DNA of 12,577 bases from positions 1 to 12,577 of the forward strand of contig JAFXOO010000099.1 of NCBI GenBank assembly GCA_017528675.1, read 5' to 3'. The notes under the pieces are model-generated. The model saw nothing but the letters and a program-made list of their open reading frames with translations. It made no database searches and was not told where the DNA came from. How positions within the stretch are numbered: position 1 is the first letter of the stretch; the number at the start of each line of letters is the position of its first letter. Of the stretch, positions 8,068-12,577 are shown one piece after another. Origin of the DNA: Oscillospiraceae bacterium. GTDB taxonomy: Bacteria; Bacillota; Clostridia; Oscillospirales; Ruminococcaceae. Both the position numbers and the translations under genes were made by a program.

Positions 8068-8810
8068 TACACGCCTCCGAAGCGCCGGCCTCTGCCTGCA
8101 TATTCTATCAGCGCCTTATCCAGATCCTCCGTGGAGAAATCCGGCCAGAGAATGTTCGTAAAATAATACTCCGCATACGCACACTGCCAGATCAGGAAAT
8201 TCGACAGACGCTGTTCACCGCTCGGACGGATCACCAGATCAACATCCGGATACCCCTTGGTGTACAGATGGTCAGAGATCATCTGCTCAGTGATGTCCTC
8301 CGGCTCAAGCTTCCCTTCCTTCACATCGGACGCAAGCTGCTGTGCCGCACGGGTCAGCTCAGCGCGGCCTCCGTAGTTGACAGCCATAAACACAATCATG
8401 TCATCGTTCCTGGCTGTGTCTGCTTCAAGCTTGCGCATTCTTGTCTGCAAGTCCTCCGGATAGGGGCTCAGATCGCCCAGGAAGATGAAGCGCACACCAT
8501 TGTCAAGCTCCTTCTGCACATCATCCAGATAGGTTCGCATGACCTGCATTATGCCGGCAATTTCGACCTGGGGACGTGACCAGTTCTCGGTGGAGAATAC
8601 ATAGAATGAAACACATTCAATCCCGATTTCCTGGCAGTAATTCTTAATGCGTTTGAAAGTCTTTCCGCCCTCGATATGCCCGAAAGAACGGGGCATGCCC
8701 CGCTTCTTTGCCCAGCGGCCATTCCCATCCATGATAAAACCGATGTGTCGGGGCAGTTTTTCCGGAAGCGCCCTTGGCTCAGATATTTCCTTTTTACTAA
8801 ATAACGCCAT
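8067..8810 (-). CDS. uppS: Undecaprenyl diphosphate synthase (cis-prenyltransferase)
   Basis: Cytoplasmic enzyme that adds isopentenyl diphosphate units to farnesyl diphosphate, making the C55 lipid carrier for peptidoglycan and other wall polymers. The 247-residue protein has HIGFIMDGNGRWAKKRG (22-38, catalytic D28), H45, FSTENWSRP (72-80), NYGGR (145-149), then IRPSGEQRLSNF (194-205) and AYAEYYF with the metal-binding E214. The usual RTSGE reads RPSGE here (P196); the charged residues are intact, so I expect an active enzyme. AAAGGAG lies 7 bases before the ATG at 8810. The gene follows frr after 30 bases and overlaps cdsA by one base. The MEP genes dxr and ispG downstream supply its substrate. 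Confidence 0.97.
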   Translation of the reverse strand: MALFSKKEISEPRALPEKLPRHIGFIMDGNGRWAKKRGMPRSFGHIEGGKTFKRIKNYCQEIGIECVSFYVFSTENWSRPQVEIAGIMQVMRTYLDDVQKELDNGVRFIFLGDLSPYPEDLQTRMRKLEADTARNDDMIVFMAVNYGGRAELTRAAQQLASDVKEGKLEPEDITEQMISDHLYTKGYPDVDLVIRPSGEQRLSNFLIWQCAYAEYYFTNILWPDFSTEDLDKALIEYAGRGRRFGGV

Positions 8811-8840
8811 AAACAGGCTCCTTTACGTTTGAACTTCAGA

Positions 8841-9395
8841 TCAGATGCTCATGATCTCCCTTTCCTTCTCAGCAACCACCTTGTCTACCTCATCGCAGTA
8901 CTTGTCGGTCAGCTTCTGGATCTTCTTCTCTGCATCCTTCTGATCGTCCTCAGTCAGTTCGCCGTTTTTCTTCATGGTCTTGAACTTCTCAATCACATCA
9001 CGGCGGATGTTACGGATCGAAACCTTTGCCTCCTCACCGTACTTCTTCACGCTCTTGCAGAGCTCCTTACGGCGCTCCTCTGTCGGCTGCGGGAAGGACA
9101 GACGGATGACATTGCCGTCATTCATAGGCGTAATGCCAAGATCAGAAGCGAGAATTGCCTTCTCGATCTCCTTCAGGGTAGACTTATCCCAGGGCTGAAT
9201 GACCAGCACTCTTGCCTCAGCAACCGATACCGCAGCCATCGACTGAATCGGTGTCGGTACGCCATAATAATCCACGCTGATCTTGTCGAGCACAGCCGGT
9301 GTTGCACGGCCTGCACGGATGCTTGCGAAATTGTTCTCAAGACCCTTGACGGTCTTTGCCATTTTGTCCTCAGCTTTTTTCAGTGTTTCTTTCAT
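8841..9395 (-). CDS. frr: Ribosome recycling factor
   Basis: With EF-G it splits post-termination ribosomes so that they can start again. The 184-residue protein is the normal size and shows family hallmarks: IRAGRATPAVLDKISVDYYG (26-45), VLVIQPWDKS, NVIRLSFPQPTEERRKEL, and the long charged helices rich in Lys and Glu at both ends that form the three-helix bundle. The start at 9395 is fixed by an in-frame stop two codons upstream and by family length. The only good Shine-Dalgarno is 30 bases upstream (9426-9434), unlike its neighbours at 5-9 bases, with a small hairpin between. The gene follows pyrH by 53 bases, the widely conserved pyrH-frr pairing. Confidence 0.97.
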   Translation of the reverse strand: MKETLKKAEDKMAKTVKGLENNFASIRAGRATPAVLDKISVDYYGVPTPIQSMAAVSVAEARVLVIQPWDKSTLKEIEKAILASDLGITPMNDGNVIRLSFPQPTEERRKELCKSVKKYGEEAKVSIRNIRRDVIEKFKTMKKNGELTEDDQKDAEKKIQKLTDKYCDEVDKVVAEKEREIMSI

Positions 9396-9434
9396 GATTC
9401 ATGTGTCCGCCCGGTTTGGGGCGTACTCCTTTCT
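9396..9434 (-). promoter_or_regulatory. Unusual frr translation-initiation region (distant Shine-Dalgarno plus hairpin)
   Basis: A strong Shine-Dalgarno AGAAAGGAG occupies 9426-9434, but 30 bases separate it from the frr ATG. Between them CGCCC and GGGCG (9408-9423, six-base loop) can pair, which would shorten the effective distance to about 14 bases. A second ATG at 9402-9400 starts a ten-codon reading frame (MNHERNTEKS) that overlaps the frr start and ends at 9370. Whether the hairpin or the small frame matters for frr expression is an inference. Confidence 0.5.
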
Positions 9435-9448
9435 GAATTATTATCAGG

Positions 9449-10159
9449 TCAGCCCTCGGTGACCACGGTTCCGATTTTCTTGCCCATGACTGCATCAAGA
9501 ATATTATCCGGCCGGCTCAGGTCAAATACCAGCATCGGCAGATGATTATCCCTGCAAAGTGTTGCCGCAGTCATATCCATGACAGCCAGTTCATTGTTCA
9601 GCACTTCGCTGAATGTCAGCGTATCATACTTCTTGGCATCCGGATACTTGTGCGGATCCTTGTCGTATACGCCATCCACCAGCGTAGCCTTCATCAGGAT
9701 TTGTGCCTCGATCTCGACACCTCTGAGCGCAGCAGCCGTATCCGTTGAGAAGAACGGGTTACCTGTGCCGCATCCAAAGATCACGACTCTGCCTTTCTTC
9801 AGGTGGTTCATCGCCTTGTTGCGGATATAAGGCTCAGCCACCTGCTGCATCGTGATGGCAGTCTGTACACGCACCTCTACGCCGAGCGACTCCAGCATAT
9901 CCTGCAATGCGAGCGCATTGATGGTGGTGGCCAGCATGCCCATATGATCTGCACGGGTACGGTCAAGCCCGCCGCTCATACGGCCTCGCAGAAAATTACC
10001 GCCGCCGACAACGATGCCAACCTCTGCGCCGACATCCACACACTTTTTGACACTCTCACAGATGCTTCCGATAATCGTATAATCGAGTCCGAACTTCTTT
10101 TCTCCTGCAAGTGCTTCACCGCTGAGCTTCAGAAGAATTCTTTTGTACTTCAATTCCAT
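9449..10159 (-). CDS. pyrH: UMP kinase (uridylate kinase)
   Basis: Phosphorylates UMP to UDP with ATP, feeding all pyrimidine nucleotides and wall nucleotide sugars; bacterial enzymes are hexamers of the amino-acid kinase fold, regulated by UTP and GTP. The 236-residue protein has KLSGE (11-15), GGGNFLRG (52-59), DRTRADHMGM (66-75), GCGTGNPFFSTDTAAALR (129-146) and VDGVYDKDP (161-169), all in the expected order. The ATG at 10159 follows AGAGAGGTG by 7 bases. It is the first gene of the long minus-strand block, with its own promoter just upstream. Often rpsB and tsf precede pyrH; here they do not, and a divergent membrane-protein gene takes that place. Confidence 0.97.
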   Translation of the reverse strand: MELKYKRILLKLSGEALAGEKKFGLDYTIIGSICESVKKCVDVGAEVGIVVGGGNFLRGRMSGGLDRTRADHMGMLATTINALALQDMLESLGVEVRVQTAITMQQVAEPYIRNKAMNHLKKGRVVIFGCGTGNPFFSTDTAAALRGVEIEAQILMKATLVDGVYDKDPHKYPDAKKYDTLTFSEVLNNELAVMDMTAATLCRDNHLPMLVFDLSRPDNILDAVMGKKIGTVVTEG

Positions 10160-10194
10160 AGTATTGCACCTCTCTAAAAGATATACTACTATTT

Positions 10195-10223
10195 ATTTTA
10201 CACTAAAATCTGAAATATGTAAA
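10195..10223 (-). promoter_or_regulatory. Probable sigma-A promoter for the pyrH-to-polC block
   Basis: On the minus strand a -35 box TTTACA (10218-10223) and a -10 box TAAAAT (10195-10200) are separated by exactly 17 bases, each with five of six consensus bases. Upstream, 10224-10260 is very rich in A and T and could act as an UP element. The start of transcription would fall near 10188, giving a leader of about 28 bases before pyrH. It is the only convincing promoter I see for the eight-gene block; internal ones are not excluded. Confidence 0.75.
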
Positions 10224-10231
10224 GAGGTTTT

Positions 10232-10248
10232 TTGAAATTTTATTTCAA
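10232..10248. repeat. AT-rich 7-bp inverted repeat between the divergent genes
   Basis: TTGAAAT and ATTTCAA are perfect inverted copies with three bases between. They lie 9 bases upstream of the pyrH -35 box, in the 170-base region between pyrH and the divergent membrane-protein gene (10160-10329). The repeat could be a regulator's operator, part of an UP element, or chance in very AT-rich sequence. I recognise no specific regulator. No convincing promoter for the plus-strand gene can be picked out. Confidence 0.35.
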
Positions 10249-10329
10249 TTTTAAAAAATTTCTGAGAATCATCCTGCATATATCCGCCAGATTCCGCATA
10301 AGATCGGACAAACAGAAAGGAGACAAGCT

Positions 10330-10899
10330 ATGCATCTGGTTTTTTATCGCAAATCCGCTCCGGATTCCTCCCTTCCGATGTTGGAACGTGCTGCTGCAAG
10401 AGCACATCTTCTGCGCAGAACTGCCTGGTGGGATGCCGGGCTACTGCTTCTGCTCGCAGGGCCGGGGACGCTGCTCTACTGGTATGCCCCGATGCTCCGT
10501 ACCCTACCTGCGCTTGTCTGGCTGACACCAATCAGCAGCAGTCCCTGGGAACAGTTGAAACCCATGTTCTGGACAGTCAGTCTGATGGCTGTGATTCGGT
10601 ATTTCTGTACCGGCAGACTCCAGAACGGTATCCTGACAACCTATGCAGCGGGACTGTTTCAGGCAATGGGCGGGATCATCTCCGGATACTATGTGATTTC
10701 GGGAATCTGGGGAGAGAACATTCCCCTGCTGATGCCATTTCTTTACTGGGTGCATGCTCTGGTACTGGTGCTGTACCTGCGCCGGTCGGCCAATCAGCAG
10801 AAGCACAGCAATCTTCCGGGAGTGTTTTTACTGAGTGCAGCGGCTGTCTGCTTTATCCTGTTCACATATCATACTCCGCAGATCGGCTTATTTCAATAA
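10330..10899 (+). CDS. Small multi-pass membrane protein, DUF6512-like
   Basis: Function unknown. The 189-residue protein has a hydrophilic, arginine-containing N-terminus of about 34 residues. About five hydrophobic segments follow, at roughly 35-53, 76-93, 101-123, 131-150 and 162-180. Between the first two is TPISSSPWEQLKPMFW (66-81), and the end reads FTYHTPQIGLFQ. Both resemble the PxxxSxWEHLK and FTxxPPxxPLF motifs I recall from DUF6512 membrane proteins of Clostridia; this is from memory and not a database match. The start is supported by AAAGGAG 7 bases before the ATG. It is the only plus-strand gene here, divergent from pyrH and convergent with ridA, so it is transcribed alone. It ends four bases before a shared terminator. 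Nothing in its context states a job. Confidence 0.85.
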   Translation: MHLVFYRKSAPDSSLPMLERAAARAHLLRRTAWWDAGLLLLLAGPGTLLYWYAPMLRTLPALVWLTPISSSPWEQLKPMFWTVSLMAVIRYFCTGRLQNGILTTYAAGLFQAMGGIISGYYVISGIWGENIPLLMPFLYWVHALVLVLYLRRSANQQKHSNLPGVFLLSAAAVCFILFTYHTPQIGLFQ

Positions 10900-10926
10900 A
10901 AAGGCGCTGCAATCTGATGCAGCGCC
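10898..10926. terminator. Shared bidirectional intrinsic terminator
   Basis: GGCGCTGCA (10903-10911) and TGCAGCGCC (10918-10926) form a perfect 9-bp GC-rich stem with a six-base loop. Read on the minus strand it is followed by TTTTTATT, a good terminator for ilvA-ridA. Read on the plus strand it is followed by a weaker CATGATTCTTATT and would serve the membrane-protein gene, whose stop codon is three bases before the stem. The stem lies 8 bases past the ridA stop. Confidence 0.88.
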
Positions 10927-10934
10927 CATGATTC

Positions 10935-11312
10935 TTATTCTACAACTGCAATGACTTCCACTTCAACGAGTGCACCCTTCGGCAGATCCTTCACAGCAAC
11001 GCAGCTTCTTGCCGGCTTGCCGGTAATATACTTGCCATAGATCTCATTGAAAGCAGCAAAATCGGCAATATCAGCCAGAAAACAGGTTGTCTTGACAACT
11101 GCGTCAAACGAAGTGCCTGCCGCAGCAAGTACCTGTTGCAGATTCTCCATAACCTGGGTCGTCTGCCCCTGGATATCCTTCGCCTCGATGTTGCCGGTTG
11201 CCGGAACAATGGCAATCTGGCCGGAGGTATAGAGCACATTGCCAGCCCTGACTGCCTGAGAATACGGGCCGATGGCTGCCGGAGCCTTTTCTGTAAAGAT
11301 CTTTTCAGACAT
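10935..11312 (-). CDS. ridA: RidA family 2-iminobutanoate/2-iminopropanoate deaminase
   Basis: Small soluble trimeric enzyme of the YjgF/YER057c/UK114 family that hydrolyses the reactive enamine/imine intermediates released by PLP-dependent dehydratases, protecting other PLP enzymes. The 125-residue length is normal. It begins with APAAIGPYSQAV and has YTSGQIA (28-34); PARSCVAVKDLPKGALVEVE (100-119) carries the substrate-binding R102 and the conserved E117, as in active RidA proteins. AAAGGGAG is 8 bases before the ATG. It starts 26 bases after the ilvA stop, so enzyme and clean-up factor are co-transcribed. This context strongly supports true RidA rather than an inactive Rid paralogue. Confidence 0.95.
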   Translation of the reverse strand: MSEKIFTEKAPAAIGPYSQAVRAGNVLYTSGQIAIVPATGNIEAKDIQGQTTQVMENLQQVLAAAGTSFDAVVKTTCFLADIADFAAFNEIYGKYITGKPARSCVAVKDLPKGALVEVEVIAVVE

Positions 11313-11338
11313 TGGTATTACTCCCTTTCAGATAGAAT

Positions 11339-12541
11339 TTACTTATTGACAATCTTGAATCCCGCATCCGTCAACGCCTGACGAATCTGGCGGATATGCT
11401 CGTGGTTGCGGGTTTCAAGTCCAATGCGCAGAATGGTATCCGTGATGTCACTGTCCTCGCTGGCACGCTCGTGGTGAATGGATACAACATTTCCGCCGAG
11501 GTCTGCAAGAATCGCAGAAACCCCCTTAAGCTGGCCGGGCTTGTCCTCAAGCTGGATGACAAGCATATCCGAGCAGCCCATTTTGAGCTGACCACGCTTG
11601 ATGACACGGGAAAGAATCGTCACGTCGATATTACCGCCGGAAACCAGGCATACGACATTTTTGCCCTTGATATCGGGAATCTTATTGAACATCACTGCTG
11701 CAACGGATACTGCACCGGCACCCTCTGCAATGAGCTTCTGCTGCTCGATGAGCGTCAGGATCGCCGTGGAAACCTCATCATCCGTGACTGTCACAACGCC
11801 GTCTACATACTTCTTGACAATCTCAAAGGTATTCTCACCCGGCTCCTTCACCTTGATGCCGTCCGCAACCGTGCTGACCTTGTCAAGGCAGACAATCTCG
11901 TCCATTTCGAGGGACTGTACCATCGAAGGAGCTCCACTTGCCTGTACACCGTAGACACGGATGTTCGGATTCAGGCTCTTGAGCGCAAAAGCAACACCGG
12001 AGATCAGACCGCCGCCGCCGACCGGAACAACAACAACATCGACATCACGGAGTTGCTTGATGATCTCCAGACCGATGGTTCCCTGTCCTGCGATGACATC
12101 CTCATCATCGAACGGATGCACAAAGGTATAACCCTTTTCCTGCTCAAGTTCACGGGCCTTCATATAGGCATCATCGTACACACCCGGAACAAGGCAGACC
12201 TCTGCGCCATAGCCCTTGGTCGCTTCCACCTTGGAAATCGGAGCTCCGTCCGGCAGACAGATCAGCGACTTGATGCCGTTTTTCGTCGCAGCAAGTGCCA
12301 CGCCCTGCGCATGGTTACCAGCAGAGCATGCAATAACGCCCTTTGCCTTTTCTTCCTCACTGAGCTGAGAGATCTTGTAATAGGCGCCTCTCACCTTGAA
12401 GGAGCCTGTGATTTGCAGGTTTTCGGTTTTCAGATAAACATTGGCCTCCGGGCAGATCTTCGGGGCATGGATGATGTCCGTCTGCCGAATGACGCTCTCC
12501 AGCACGTAGCTGGCATGATAGATCTTATCTAATGTGAGCAT
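11339..12541 (-). CDS. ilvA: Threonine ammonia-lyase (threonine dehydratase) with C-terminal ACT domain
   Basis: PLP enzyme that deaminates threonine (and often serine) to 2-oxobutanoate (pyruvate), feeding isoleucine synthesis or threonine breakdown. The 400-residue protein has the PLP lysine K49 in GSFKVRGA, SAGNHAQG (73-80), the phosphate-binding glycine loop VGGGGLISG (174-182) and LVSGGNID (299-306). A single ACT domain at about 325-398 contains EDKPGQL. It is thus the 400-residue one-ACT form, longer than the ACT-less TdcB (about 330) and shorter than E. coli IlvA (about 514, two ACT-like domains). Whether it is biosynthetic or catabolic cannot be settled here, so the symbol is conventional. 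AAGGAG at 12551-12556 lies 9 bases before the ATG. Only 36 bases upstream are present and show no clear promoter. ridA follows. Confidence 0.94.
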   Translation of the reverse strand: MLTLDKIYHASYVLESVIRQTDIIHAPKICPEANVYLKTENLQITGSFKVRGAYYKISQLSEEEKAKGVIACSAGNHAQGVALAATKNGIKSLICLPDGAPISKVEATKGYGAEVCLVPGVYDDAYMKARELEQEKGYTFVHPFDDEDVIAGQGTIGLEIIKQLRDVDVVVVPVGGGGLISGVAFALKSLNPNIRVYGVQASGAPSMVQSLEMDEIVCLDKVSTVADGIKVKEPGENTFEIVKKYVDGVVTVTDDEVSTAILTLIEQQKLIAEGAGAVSVAAVMFNKIPDIKGKNVVCLVSGGNIDVTILSRVIKRGQLKMGCSDMLVIQLEDKPGQLKGVSAILADLGGNVVSIHHERASEDSDITDTILRIGLETRNHEHIRQIRQALTDAGFKIVNK

Positions 12542-12577
12542 CGTTGATCACTCCTTATTTTTGGTTGATTTTGCTGC

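Noticed and set aside
8689..8702. Perfect 14-base palindrome CGGGGCATGCCCCG inside uppS
   Set aside because: About one perfect palindrome of this length is expected by chance in a window this size, and it encodes conserved-region residues (RGMPR) of UppS.
10249..10329. Promoter for the plus-strand membrane-protein gene
   Set aside because: TATATC near 10279 and TAAGAT near 10299 resemble -10 boxes, but neither has an acceptable -35 box at 16-18 bases, so I do not call one.
11396..12532. A 378-codon plus-strand frame opposite ilvA
   Set aside because: It is antisense to a complete, motif-bearing threonine dehydratase, shows no family features, and no ribosome-binding site was evident. It is best read as a shadow of codon use in ilvA.
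12542..12577. Regulatory leader (T-box or similar) upstream of ilvA
   Set aside because: Only 36 bases are available and they show just a Shine-Dalgarno; a leader could exist beyond the window but cannot be seen.

Overview
The window is a compact stretch of bacterial chromosome, almost entirely housekeeping genes, with about half G+C as judged by eye. A Gram-positive type DNA polymerase III (PolC, with a PHP domain interrupted by a proofreading exonuclease) and the order pyrH-frr-uppS-cdsA-dxr-rseP-ispG-polC point to Bacillota. The placement of ispG directly before polC fits Clostridia, possibly Oscillospiraceae/Ruminococcaceae. The family-level placement is an inference from gene order and general protein character, not a measurement.

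Layout, from right to left because most genes are on the minus strand. (1) 12541-10935: ilvA (threonine ammonia-lyase with one ACT domain) followed 26 bases later by ridA, whose product destroys the reactive enamine/imine made by that enzyme. (2) 10330-10899, plus strand: a small five-helix membrane protein resembling the DUF6512 family. It converges on ridA, and the two share a 9-bp hairpin terminator. It is divergent from pyrH across a 170-base AT-rich region. (3) 10159 to the left edge: one long minus-strand block, pyrH, frr, uppS, cdsA, dxr, rseP, ispG and polC. Junctions range from a 1-base overlap to 70 bases, and the only clear promoter lies upstream of pyrH (TTTACA, 17 bases, TAAAAT). 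PolC runs off the left edge after 1280 codons, so its C-terminal end is missing.

The large block links several core processes. PyrH makes UDP for RNA, DNA and cell-wall nucleotide sugars, and Frr recycles ribosomes. Dxr and IspG are two steps of the MEP isoprenoid pathway, whose products feed UppS to make the undecaprenyl carrier for the cell wall. CdsA makes CDP-diacylglycerol for phospholipids, RseP is a site-2 intramembrane protease, and PolC replicates the chromosome. There are no gene-free stretches above 300 bases, and I see no mobile element, CRISPR array, tRNA, rRNA or riboswitch.

I did not find a new biological system here. The points that deserve a second look are small: a strong 12-bp hairpin followed by a 7-bp hairpin just before the dxr ribosome-binding site, an unusually distant Shine-Dalgarno for frr with a hairpin in between, and an orphan membrane protein set between two conserved operons.
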